Below are positions 8,470 through 16,072 of a stretch of 33,414 nt of DNA, piece after piece. The stretch is from Abiotrophia sp938010525. GTDB taxonomy: Bacteria; Bacillota; Bacilli; Lactobacillales; Aerococcaceae. The stretch is taken from positions 1 to 33,414 of the forward strand of contig NZ_CALLVK010000008.1 in assembly GCF_938010525.1 (NCBI RefSeq), written 5' to 3'. The notes under the pieces are model-generated. The model made no database searches, was not told the origin of the DNA, and saw only the letters and a list, made by a program, of their open reading frames with translations. The position numbers were made by a program, and so were the translations under genes. The stretch's first letter is position 1. Each line of letters begins with the position of its first letter.

Positions 8470-9268
8470 GACAGTTCATGCCCATGTCTTGGTCTGGCTA
8501 GAAGAAGCCGCTGAGAATTTACGGCAATCACTCAAACGATCCCTTCAAGTGGATCAGAAAACAGGCGCCAGCGACTTAGTTACGGAGATGGATAAGGCGA
8601 CAGAGGCATACTTTGTCGATAAGATTACCAGTCACTTCCCAGACCATCGCATCATTGGTGAGGAAGGAATGAGTCAAGGAACGGAAGATTTGGCCGGCAT
8701 TGTCTGGGTCATTGACCCAATCGATGGGACCCTTAACTTCGTTAAGCAGAAAAATAACTTTGGCATTTTGATTGGGATTTTCCAAGATGGTAAGCCATTA
8801 GCTGGCTACATTTACGATGTCATGAAACATGACCTTTATGCGGGGATTGTGGGCCAAGGTGCTACCCTCAACGGCCAACCACTGGTGCCACTTAAGATTG
8901 ACCGCCTACAAGATTCTCTAGCGGTAGGGAACGTGGCCATGTTTACTCAAAACCGTTGCAATAGCCAACGCCTCTTAGAAAATGTCTTAGGCGTTCGGGC
9001 GCACGGTTCTGCTGCTCTTGAAGTGATCGAAGTCATTCGTGGTGAAGCGGCAGTTTACTTAAGTTTCAATTTAAGTCCTTGGGACTTTGCAGCTGGCTGG
9101 GCCATCTGTGAGGCTATGGGCTTCAAGGCAACTAAGCCTGACGGCTCTCAACTATCCATTTTATCAGCCAGTCCTATTATTTTCGCGCATGACAGCGTTC
9201 ATAATGAAGTCATCCGCGTTTTAGCAGAAGAAAAAGATCAGTTAGGAGAAATTAATGAATACGCGTAA
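8456..9268 (+). CDS. Inositol monophosphatase family protein
   Basis: A 270-residue Mg-dependent sugar or nucleotide phosphatase of the IMPase/FBPase/CysQ superfamily. The metal-binding motifs are complete: GEEG at residues 68-71, DPIDGT at 87-92, and WDFAAGW from Trp209/Asp210. The true substrate in Gram-positives is uncertain; inositol phosphate, fructose bisphosphate, NADP and pAp are all dephosphorylated by relatives. The ATG lies inside the end of the UPF0223 gene with RBS AGGAGG at about 8445-8450. Its own end overlaps typA by 14 bases, so the three genes form one coupled unit. Confidence 0.9.
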   Translation: MEDFKTVHAHVLVWLEEAAENLRQSLKRSLQVDQKTGASDLVTEMDKATEAYFVDKITSHFPDHRIIGEEGMSQGTEDLAGIVWVIDPIDGTLNFVKQKNNFGILIGIFQDGKPLAGYIYDVMKHDLYAGIVGQGATLNGQPLVPLKIDRLQDSLAVGNVAMFTQNRCNSQRLLENVLGVRAHGSAALEVIEVIRGEAAVYLSFNLSPWDFAAGWAICEAMGFKATKPDGSQLSILSASPIIFAHDSVHNEVIRVLAEEKDQLGEINEYA

Positions 9269-11090
9269 GGATATCCGAAATATTGCTATTATTGCCCACG
9301 TCGACCACGGTAAAACCACACTGGTTGACGAGTTGCTTAAACAGTCCAACACCCTCGATGAGCGTGCTAAATTAGATGAGCGTGCCATGGACTCTAACGA
9401 CATTGAAAAAGAACGTGGGATTACCATCTTAGCCAAAAACACTGCCGTTGATTATAAGGGGACCCGTATCAACATCTTGGACACCCCAGGTCACGCGGAC
9501 TTCGGTGGCGAAGTAGAACGTATCATGAAAATGGTTGATGGGGTTATTCTGGTGGTGGATGCCTATGAAGGGACCATGCCACAAACTCGCTTTGTCTTGA
9601 AGAAAGCCTTAGAACAACACTTAGTACCGATTGTCGTAGTCAACAAGATTGACAAGCCTTCTGCTCGTCCAGAAGAAGTAGTAGATGAAGTCTTAGAGCT
9701 CTTCATCGAATTAGGGGCCGATGATGATCAATTGGAATTCCCTGTAGTCTATGCTTCAGCCCTTAACGGGACGTCTAGTTTATCTGACAATCCAGCAGAC
9801 CAAGAGCCTTCTATGGATGCTATCTTTGACTCAGTCATTGAACATGTACCTGCTCCAGTTGATAACTCCGACCAACCATTACAATTCCAAGTTTCCTTGT
9901 TGGACTATAATGAATATGTGGGGCGTATTGGGATTGGCCGTATCTTCCGTGGGAAGATGAAAGTCGGCGACAACGTGACCCTTATGAAGGTTGACGGCAC
10001 TAGCAAGAACTTCCGTATTACCAAGATGTTTGGTTTCTTCGGTTTGGACCGCGTGGAAATTAACGAAGCTAAGGCAGGGGACTTAATTGCCTTATCAGGT
10101 ATGGAAGATATCTTCGTTGGAGAGACCGTAGCAGATGCTGCAAATCCTGAAGCTCTGCCAATTCTCCACATTGATGAGCCTACCTTACAAATGACCTTCT
10201 TAACCAACAACTCACCATTTGCTGGTAAAGAAGGCAAGTTTGTGACTTCCCGTAACCTCCAAGACCGTCTTATGCAAGAATTGCAAACAGACGTATCCTT
10301 GCGTGTTGAGCCAACAGACTCACCAGATGCCTTTATCGTGTCTGGTCGTGGGGAATTACACTTGGCTATCTTGATTGAGAACATGCGTCGTCAAGGTTAT
10401 GAGTTCCAAGTTTCACGTCCTAAGGTAATCCTTAAGGAAATTGATGGCAAGACCTGTGAGCCTTTCGAGCGTGTACAAATTGACACACCTGAAGAATACA
10501 TGGGGGCGATTATTGAAGCCTTAGGTCAACGTAAGGCTGAAATGGCGGATATGGTAACTACAGGTAATGGTCAAATCCGTATGGTCTTCTCTGTTCCGGC
10601 TCGTGGCTTGATTGGTTTCTCTACTGAGTTCTTATCTATGACACGTGGTTATGGGATTATGAACCATAGCTTCGATGACTATCAACCTGTTATTGATTCC
10701 AATATTGGGAACCGCCGTAACGGTGCCTTGGTTGCCCTTGAGGCAGGACAAGCCACTACTTATGGGATTATGAACTTAGAAGATCGTGGGACTATTTTTG
10801 TGAACCCAGGGACTGAAGTCTACGGTGGGATGATTATTGGGGAACATAACCGTGAGAACGACTTAACTGTTAATATCACCAAGGCTAAACAATTAACTAA
10901 CATTCGTTCAGCAACCAAAGACCAAACCGCGGTTATTAAACGTCCACGTATCCTAACTCTAGAAGAATCCTTAGAGTTCATGGATGATGATGAATACTGT
11001 GAAGTAACACCTGAGAGCGTTCGTTTACGTAAGCAAATCCTTGACAAGGGTGCGCGTGAACGCGAAACCAAGAAAGCTAAGAAGGCCTAA
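9255..11090 (+). CDS. typA: Ribosome-associated translational GTPase TypA/BipA
   Basis: A 611-residue translational GTPase that binds the 70S ribosome and helps 50S assembly and stress adaptation. The G domain shows G1 AHVDHGKTT (Gly19-Lys20-Thr21), switch I ERGITI at 53-58, G3 DTPGH at 76-80, and G4 NKID near 130. It is followed by EF-G-like domain II, domains III and V, and the TypA-specific C-terminal domain (RGTIFVNPGTEVYGGMIIGE region). Length is typical. The start overlaps the phosphatase gene and has RBS TTAGGAG about 7 bases before the ATG. Codon use is highly biased, consistent with strong expression. Confidence 0.97.
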   Translation: MNTRKDIRNIAIIAHVDHGKTTLVDELLKQSNTLDERAKLDERAMDSNDIEKERGITILAKNTAVDYKGTRINILDTPGHADFGGEVERIMKMVDGVILVVDAYEGTMPQTRFVLKKALEQHLVPIVVVNKIDKPSARPEEVVDEVLELFIELGADDDQLEFPVVYASALNGTSSLSDNPADQEPSMDAIFDSVIEHVPAPVDNSDQPLQFQVSLLDYNEYVGRIGIGRIFRGKMKVGDNVTLMKVDGTSKNFRITKMFGFFGLDRVEINEAKAGDLIALSGMEDIFVGETVADAANPEALPILHIDEPTLQMTFLTNNSPFAGKEGKFVTSRNLQDRLMQELQTDVSLRVEPTDSPDAFIVSGRGELHLAILIENMRRQGYEFQVSRPKVILKEIDGKTCEPFERVQIDTPEEYMGAIIEALGQRKAEMADMVTTGNGQIRMVFSVPARGLIGFSTEFLSMTRGYGIMNHSFDDYQPVIDSNIGNRRNGALVALEAGQATTYGIMNLEDRGTIFVNPGTEVYGGMIIGEHNRENDLTVNITKAKQLTNIRSATKDQTAVIKRPRILTLEESLEFMDDDEYCEVTPESVRLRKQILDKGARERETKKAKKA

Positions 11091-11176
11091 GAGCTAAGTG
11101 GTTCATGGCTAGCCTCCTAATCTGAGGAAGCTGCCCCGTGCTAATAGGAAAACTAGACTGAGAAAGGGGAAGCATC

Positions 11177-11863
11177 ATGTATAATTGGTACCAAGAAGGC
11201 TTTATCGTCTTGCCGCAGGTCTTACTCAGCCATTATCAAGACTTAGGCTTGAGTCCTGAAACCTTTCTCCTAGTGACTACGATATTAGGTCAGAAGGAGG
11301 GGGATTTGAGTCCTATGGCTGTTGTAGAACTATGCTCGCAACATTACGGTTGGCAGTCTCATCAAGCCATGTCTCAACTATCTCTCTTAGCAGATCAGGG
11401 CTATCTAGTCTTTGAAATGGATGCTTCGGGCCAAGACCGTTTGAGTCTGGCACCACTTTTTGAACGACTAGAGTCCTTTAATCTAGCAGCTAGGCAAAAA
11501 CAGACGACTTCTAGTAATGAGACAGACCCAACAAGTGATCAGAAACAGACCATGACGGCTAGTCAACTCATTCCTCTGGTGGAAGGGGAGTTTGGCCGTT
11601 CCCTGTCAGCACTCGAATATGAGACCTTGAATGGTTGGCTCAAGCAAGATGGCTATGCGCCTGATTTAATCCGTCTAGCAGTTAAGGAAGCCGTTTTGCG
11701 TCAAGCTCTCAGCCTTAAGTATATTGATCGCATTCTGATTAATTGGGAGCGTCATGGCTTGACCACTGCTGCTCAGGTTCAAGCCTATCTAGAAAGACGC
11801 GATAAGGGCCAGCCCGACAATCAAGAGGCGGTTTATGATCAGATAGATATTCCACTACTCTAA
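11177..11863 (+). CDS. dnaD: DnaD domain primosome protein
   Basis: A 228-residue DnaD-family protein. DnaD acts with DnaB and DnaI to load the replicative helicase at oriC and at stalled forks in Firmicutes. The N-terminal winged-helix region (about 1-105) is followed by a Gln/Thr-rich linker (about 108-132) and the DnaD C-terminal domain (about 133-205), with the typical YIDRILINWERHG. Length matches DnaD. The RBS AGAAAGGGG is at 11161-11169. No nth endonuclease gene follows, although dnaD-nth is the usual arrangement in many relatives. Confidence 0.88.
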   Translation: MYNWYQEGFIVLPQVLLSHYQDLGLSPETFLLVTTILGQKEGDLSPMAVVELCSQHYGWQSHQAMSQLSLLADQGYLVFEMDASGQDRLSLAPLFERLESFNLAARQKQTTSSNETDPTSDQKQTMTASQLIPLVEGEFGRSLSALEYETLNGWLKQDGYAPDLIRLAVKEAVLRQALSLKYIDRILINWERHGLTTAAQVQAYLERRDKGQPDNQEAVYDQIDIPLL

Positions 11864-11887
11864 AGCATTGTAGAAGGAGAGAGAAGT

Positions 11888-12274
11888 ATGGTTGAATCAT
11901 TGAATAGCCGGGCAGACTTTGTGACAACTGCCAACTGGATGTCTGGTGGCGTAATGGGCCGCCATGGCCGTATTCTAGTGGGTAACAAGGCATTTGAATT
12001 CTATAATGACCGCAATCCAGCTGATTTCGTTCAGATTCCTTGGGGCGAAATTCGCCAGGTTCGTGCCATCATGCTGATGAAACGAGGCTTCATTCGGGGC
12101 TTCTTCATTGATACCAAGTCAGCAGGCACCTATCACTTTGTCGTCTCTAAGGCAGGGCAGACTCTTAAGGCCATGCGAAACTATCTGGCTGACGACCAAC
12201 TGGTCAGAAATAAGCCTGTCTTCTCCTTGGCTAAGCTTTGGAAAGAATGGCGCCATAAAAAAGCAAAAAAATAA
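11888..12274 (+). CDS. DUF956 (ManO-like) family protein
   Basis: A 128-residue soluble protein recognised as DUF956 from MVESLNSRADFVT at the start, GKIxVGxxxFEFYNDRN-like residues at 30-46, FVQIPWGEIRQV and the GTYHFVVSKAG segment. In Lactobacillales this family is normally the last gene of the mannose PTS operon (manXYZ-manO), where a regulatory role has been proposed. Here there is no PTS gene nearby; it follows dnaD after 24 bases with RBS AGAAGGAG and ends at a terminator. The basic tail WRHKKAKK is longer than usual. The family call is made from memory of the pattern; function is unproven. Confidence 0.75.
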   Translation: MVESLNSRADFVTTANWMSGGVMGRHGRILVGNKAFEFYNDRNPADFVQIPWGEIRQVRAIMLMKRGFIRGFFIDTKSAGTYHFVVSKAGQTLKAMRNYLADDQLVRNKPVFSLAKLWKEWRHKKAKK

Positions 12275-12284
12275 TAGGACCTCT

Positions 12285-12312
12285 AACCCTCAGCTAAATG
12301 CTGAGGGTTTTG
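12285..12312 (+). terminator. Intrinsic terminator after the DUF956 gene
   Basis: A perfect 10-bp stem pairs AACCCTCAGC (12285-12294) with GCTGAGGGTT (12300-12309) across a TAAAT loop. The T-run is short (TTTTG), so it may be leaky. Confidence 0.85.
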
Positions 12313-12326
12313 TTCATTATTTGAAC
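12312..12326. promoter_or_regulatory. Upstream GTTCA-N5-TGAAC palindrome (putative operator)
   Basis: GTTCA-TTATT-TGAAC is a 15-base inverted repeat starting right at the tail of the terminator. It lies 17 bases before the -35 element of the licA promoter. An identical-arm palindrome with the same spacer length occurs at 12381-12395. Confidence 0.6.
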
Positions 12327-12343
12327 TTTTTAAGCTAAAACTC

Positions 12344-12372
12344 TAGACATAAGATAATAAGTGGTTTATACT
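12344..12372 (+). promoter_or_regulatory. licABC promoter
   Basis: The -35 TAGACA (12344-12349) and -10 TATACT (12367-12372) are separated by exactly 17 bases, each one mismatch from the sigma-A consensus. The predicted start near 12379 falls at the downstream palindrome. Confidence 0.8.
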
Positions 12373-12380
12373 AGACTAAA

Positions 12381-12395
12381 GTTCAAAAAATGAAC
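12381..12395. promoter_or_regulatory. Downstream GTTCA-N5-TGAAC palindrome (putative operator)
   Basis: GTTCA-AAAAA-TGAAC has the same arms and the same 5-base spacing as the copy at 12312-12326, 69 bases upstream. It sits at the predicted transcription start, a classic repressor position. The winged-helix domain of the adjacent licA product is the obvious candidate binder (inference). Confidence 0.65.
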
Positions 12396-12413
12396 ACAGA
12401 AAGAAGGGCTAAG

Positions 12414-14276
12414 ATGAATGACTTAATGACCTTGCTGTATTACTTGAACCGAGAAAAAGCGGGCAGTCAACGTGATATGGCACAAGCGACTAACCTATCC
12501 CTAGGCAAAATTAATCTGATTCTCAAGCGACTTGATGAACAAGGCTACATTGAGATTGAGCGTCAGGGGACGCGTAACCACTATCAAGTGACGGACAAGG
12601 GCTTGGCTTTGCTAGAGACTGGCTTGAAAGATGCAAATGCCCGTAAGATTCAGTTGGCTCAGGCCAAGGAGCAAATTCATCAAGCAGTTATTCTTGCTGC
12701 AGGCCAACCTCGTCATATGGACCAACCTGTTCCACTCCTATCATTAGGGGACCATACCTTATTGGATCGGACCCTTCAAGTCTTACGAGACCAAGGAGTA
12801 GAGCGTTTTGTCTTGGTTGCTGGCTTCCAAGCTGACCTCTTGGCTCAACATGTTGCTGACATGCCTGATGTGACTCTAGTAGTCAATGAGGCTTATGCCC
12901 ACACAGGGACTATGGCTTCTCTGGCCACGGCAGCTCCTCATATTGATGGCGACTTCTTCCTGATTGAGGGGGATTTACTCTTTGAAATCCGTGGGATTAA
13001 GGGGCTGAATAAGGTCGCCAGTGATTCCGCTATGTTGATTACTAGTGTACGTGAGCAACATGATGAAGCCATGGTGGAATTGCGTGATGGCTATGTCTAT
13101 AAGATGGGTAAGGATATTCACCAATTCAACCGTATCGACGGTGAAATGATTGGCCTGTCCAAATTGTCCTATCCTTTCTATCTTAAGATGCTGTCGATTT
13201 ATGCTGACAACCTCAATCCGTATGTTAACTATGAATATATTATGTTAGACGTTGCCCAAGACTATCGCTTGGGTTACCTTAAACTGGATGACTTCTTCTG
13301 GGGCGAAATTGATGATGCTAGTCAGGTTCATCATGTTCTTAAGCGAGTCTACCCACGTTTGGTTCGCAAGGAAGAACGGGCAGCTAAGCAAGAAGTGGAG
13401 CAGTTCTTGGCCGACCAGATGGATGCTAGCCCTGAGGATATTGCGACCTTAGAGAGTGCGGGTGGTATGACTAACAAGAACTACAAGGTCATACTTAAAG
13501 GCCAACCTTACATCATTCGGATTGCCGGCAACGGGACGGAGAAGTTCATTAACCGTCCAGCTGAGAAATCCAATAGCCTCTTAGCTCATATTCTGGGCTT
13601 AGATGCTGAGACCCTCTACTTTGACGAAGTGACAGGGACCAAGGTGTCAGCCTTCATTCCAGATGCTGAAACCTTGAATGCCAATACAGCGACTTACCTT
13701 AACAATATGCGAATGACAACGGGACTCCTCAGACAGTTACATCAATCAGGATTAGACTTTGATAACCGTTTTGATGTCTTCGAAGAAATTGCTAAGTATG
13801 AGAGTTTCGTGGATGAAGTAGGGGCGGACTATTTTGACGGCTATCAGGCGACACGTCAGGAAGTTTTCCAACTACAGGAAGATTTGGCTGACTTACCAGT
13901 TCAAATAGTGCCATGTCATATTGACACAGTTCCAGAGAACTTTGTCAAAGGTGGAGACGGTAAGGCCTATCTGATTGACTGGGAGTACTCAGGTATGAAT
14001 GACTTGGCCTGGGATTTAGCGGCCCACAGTCTAGAATGTGGCTTCAGCCAAGACCAGGAAGATCGCTTCTTAAGCCTCTACTGCCAAGATCAAGAGGTGC
14101 CAGAAAGCTTGAAAACTAAACTCTTAATCTATCAAATTTGCCAAGACTTCCTCTGGTCAGTCTGGACCATCTTCAAGGAAAGCCGGGGCGACGATTTTGG
14201 GGACTATGGGATTGAACGCTACCGTCGTGCGCAAGCTAACCTAGCGCGCTACCATGCTCTAAAAAAGAAAGGATGA
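12414..14276 (+). CDS. licA: Winged-helix / degenerate NTase / choline kinase fusion (LicA)
   Basis: The 620-residue protein has three parts. Residues 1-70 are a MarR-like winged helix (RDMAQATNLSLGKINLILKR, then TRNHYQVTDKG). Residues 90-310 are a nucleotidyltransferase domain. Residues 330-620 are a choline/ethanolamine-kinase-like phosphotransferase with AGGMTNKNYKV, His502-x-Asp504 in HIDTVPENF and Asp522 in LIDWEY. The kinase motifs look intact, consistent with making phosphocholine from choline. In the nucleotidyltransferase domain the loop at 94-112 (LAAGQPRHMDQPVPLL) is short and has Val106 where active enzymes have the catalytic Lys, so it is probably inactive. ATG 12414 is preferred because of RBS AGAAGGG at 12402-12408; an ATG at 12390 lies inside the palindrome without an RBS. 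It is first in licA-licB-licC. Self-regulation by the winged helix is inference. Confidence 0.87.
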   Translation: MNDLMTLLYYLNREKAGSQRDMAQATNLSLGKINLILKRLDEQGYIEIERQGTRNHYQVTDKGLALLETGLKDANARKIQLAQAKEQIHQAVILAAGQPRHMDQPVPLLSLGDHTLLDRTLQVLRDQGVERFVLVAGFQADLLAQHVADMPDVTLVVNEAYAHTGTMASLATAAPHIDGDFFLIEGDLLFEIRGIKGLNKVASDSAMLITSVREQHDEAMVELRDGYVYKMGKDIHQFNRIDGEMIGLSKLSYPFYLKMLSIYADNLNPYVNYEYIMLDVAQDYRLGYLKLDDFFWGEIDDASQVHHVLKRVYPRLVRKEERAAKQEVEQFLADQMDASPEDIATLESAGGMTNKNYKVILKGQPYIIRIAGNGTEKFINRPAEKSNSLLAHILGLDAETLYFDEVTGTKVSAFIPDAETLNANTATYLNNMRMTTGLLRQLHQSGLDFDNRFDVFEEIAKYESFVDEVGADYFDGYQATRQEVFQLQEDLADLPVQIVPCHIDTVPENFVKGGDGKAYLIDWEYSGMNDLAWDLAAHSLECGFSQDQEDRFLSLYCQDQEVPESLKTKLLIYQICQDFLWSVWTIFKESRGDDFGDYGIERYRRAQANLARYHALKKKG

Positions 14277-14282
14277 AGCTAG

Positions 14283-15218
14283 ATGAAAAATAAGGAAACA
14301 AGTGGTATCATTGCCGGCCTATTGTCAGGTCTCTTGTGGGGAGCAGATACCCATTATAGTGGCGTAATTCTGATGATGTTGCCCTTTACCCTAGTTGACC
14401 CGCGGCTAGCTGGCGCGGCCCTTTTATTGGCCCTCTTCCATGATGGTTTTTCTGCCTTAATGATGACGGGGGAGTTGGTTCGTCAAAGGCAACTCAAACA
14501 AACTTTCAAACAATTGACTAGCAAGAGTTCCTTTGTAGTCATGTTAGCAGCTGTTTTAGGTGGTCCTATGGGTATGCGAGCCTATCTCTATGCGGTAGAT
14601 GCGATTGGGGCAGGCTTAACAGCAAGTATTTCCTCTATGTATCCAGTGGTTGCTGCTTTTTTAGGTATGTTAATTCTTAAGGAAAAGATCACTAAGCCAG
14701 TTTGGATTGGCTTGGGCTTGGCTGTGTTAGCGGTCTTAGGCGTGAGTCTGTCTGGTGATATGATGCAATCTAATGCCCAACTTATTGGCTTCTTAGTGGC
14801 CTTTCTCAGCGTAGTCGGCTGGTCCTTGGAGAGTGTGATTTGTTCCATTGGGATGAAGGAAGATTTGAATCCTAAGCAAGCTCTTTGGATTCGTCAATGC
14901 GTCTCTACTTTAGTTTATTTGGGCTTTATTACCTTCGAATCTGACTTGGTCTTTAGCGTGGCGGCTGTTATTAGTCAGCCAGTTCTTTGGTTAATCTTGG
15001 GTGTTGCTGTCTTAGGCACATTGTCTTATTTGAATTTTTATCGAGCAATTGATACAATTGGTCCTGTAAAGGCTACTGCACTCAATATCTCATACGCTAT
15101 TTGGGCCATTGTCTTCTCCATCTTGCTAGGAGGAGCTGAATTTAACCCAATTCTCTTGCTATCGGCGGCTTTGATGATTGTAAGCAGTGTCTTAGTTTCT
15201 CAACACGAAGGAGCCTAA
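14283..15218 (+). CDS. licB: Choline permease LicB (DMT/EamA family)
   Basis: The 311-residue membrane protein has about ten predicted helices arranged as two EamA repeats, as in the drug/metabolite transporter superfamily. The N-terminal GLLSGLLWGADTHYSGVIL and the mid-protein YAVDAIGAGLTASISSMYP resemble LicB proteins, which import choline for phosphorylcholine decoration. Its position between licA and licC, 6 bases after licA and 3 bases before licC, supports a choline role rather than a generic DMT exporter. Substrate assignment rests on context and family resemblance. The RBS AAAGGA overlaps the licA stop. Confidence 0.85.
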   Translation: MKNKETSGIIAGLLSGLLWGADTHYSGVILMMLPFTLVDPRLAGAALLLALFHDGFSALMMTGELVRQRQLKQTFKQLTSKSSFVVMLAAVLGGPMGMRAYLYAVDAIGAGLTASISSMYPVVAAFLGMLILKEKITKPVWIGLGLAVLAVLGVSLSGDMMQSNAQLIGFLVAFLSVVGWSLESVICSIGMKEDLNPKQALWIRQCVSTLVYLGFITFESDLVFSVAAVISQPVLWLILGVAVLGTLSYLNFYRAIDTIGPVKATALNISYAIWAIVFSILLGGAEFNPILLLSAALMIVSSVLVSQHEGA

Positions 15219-15221
15219 TCA

Positions 15222-15908
15222 ATGAGAGCAATAATTCTCGCCGCTGGTATGGGAACCCGCTTGCGGCCAATCACCCTAACAACCCCTAAATCCTTAATTC
15301 AAGTCGCAGGGACAAGTCTAATCGAGCGTCAGATTGAATTTTTGCGGGCTAAAGGGATTCAAGACATTATTGTCGTGACAGGGTACTTGGCTGAAAAGTT
15401 CGATTTTCTTAAGGACCAATATGGCGTGACCTTGATTCACAATGACCAATTTGAAAGCTACAATAACTTTTACACCATGTACTTGGTCCGTCACCATTTA
15501 AGTGATGCCTATGTTATTGATGCCGATAATTTCCTAGTCGATAACTTCTTGTTATCAGCACCAAAAAGTTCCCTCTACTTTGGGGTAGCAAAAGAAGGTT
15601 TCAAGGATGAATGGGTCTTGCACTACAATCAAGATGATCAACGTGTAACGGCCATTACGGTAGATAGCGGCCAGGGGAGAATTCTGTCTGGTGTCTCTTA
15701 CTGGAGTGCCAAAGACGGCCAACGTCTACAGCAACTGATTGAGCGCTACTACCAAGAAGCAGATTATGCCAATCTCTACTGGGATGACGTGGTCAAGGAT
15801 AACCTAGCTGATTTAGATGTTCATGTTTATCCAATTGAAGGTCACCAAACCTTTGAAATTGATAGTTTAGAGGACTTAGAGCTCTTGCGTTCGCAAATGG
15901 AAGCCTAA
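15222..15908 (+). CDS. licC: CTP:phosphocholine cytidylyltransferase LicC
   Basis: The 228-residue nucleotidyltransferase activates phosphocholine to CDP-choline. The nucleotide-binding loop is intact, AAGMGTRLRP at residues 7-16 followed by TPKSL with catalytic Lys23. DADNFL near residue 105 is the metal-binding acidic pair seen in pneumococcal LicC. Length is nearly identical to the pneumococcal enzyme as I remember it (about 229). The start is set by GAAGGAG in the last codons of licB. A strong terminator follows. Its intact active site contrasts with the degenerate nucleotidyltransferase domain in the licA product. Confidence 0.92.
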   Translation: MRAIILAAGMGTRLRPITLTTPKSLIQVAGTSLIERQIEFLRAKGIQDIIVVTGYLAEKFDFLKDQYGVTLIHNDQFESYNNFYTMYLVRHHLSDAYVIDADNFLVDNFLLSAPKSSLYFGVAKEGFKDEWVLHYNQDDQRVTAITVDSGQGRILSGVSYWSAKDGQRLQQLIERYYQEADYANLYWDDVVKDNLADLDVHVYPIEGHQTFEIDSLEDLELLRSQMEA

Positions 15909-15915
15909 GATAAGT

Positions 15916-15944
15916 AAAAAGCCAGACGCTTGTCTGGCTTTTTT
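15916..15944 (+). terminator. Intrinsic terminator of licABC
   Basis: The 7-bp core GCCAGAC (15921-15927) pairs with GTCTGGC (15932-15938) across a GCTT loop. It is flanked by five A on the left and six T on the right, so it could work in both directions. Confidence 0.92.
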
Positions 15945-15996
15945 GCTTGGAAGTGTGATCATTTCTTAATAAAATGCTTAAGCTAATGAGATTTCT

Positions 15997-16025
15997 ATGC
16001 GTGTAGATATAAGATGTGCTATAAT
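15997..16025 (+). promoter_or_regulatory. Extended -10 promoter for tarIJ-licD
   Basis: TGC-TATAAT at 16017-16025 is a perfect extended -10. The -35 at about 15997-16002 (ATGCGT) is poor, as is common with extended -10 promoters. The tarI start lies 48 bases downstream. Confidence 0.75.
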
Positions 16026-16072
16026 AATTAGGATAGAAAGACACTTTACGACAGTGAGAAGGAGAGAGATGC

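Noticed and set aside
9905..10384. Long reverse-strand open frame inside typA
   Set aside because: It lies opposite a highly conserved, codon-biased gene and shows no recognisable protein features, so it is a shadow frame.
11091..11176. Hairpin or promoter between typA and dnaD
   Set aside because: Short GC-rich dyads (GGCTAGCC, CCTC/GAGG) have no T-run after them, and the only -10-like string (TGCTAATAG) has no -35; read-through from typA is as likely.
12390..12413. ATG at 12390 as licA start
   Set aside because: It lies inside the downstream palindrome about ten bases after the predicted transcription start and has no RBS; the ATG at 12414 has a good one.
15965..15981. CTTAA direct repeat resembling a CiaR site upstream of tarI
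   Set aside because: The period is 12 bases and the sequence does not match the TTTAAG-N5-TTTAAG pattern; it is too weak to call.
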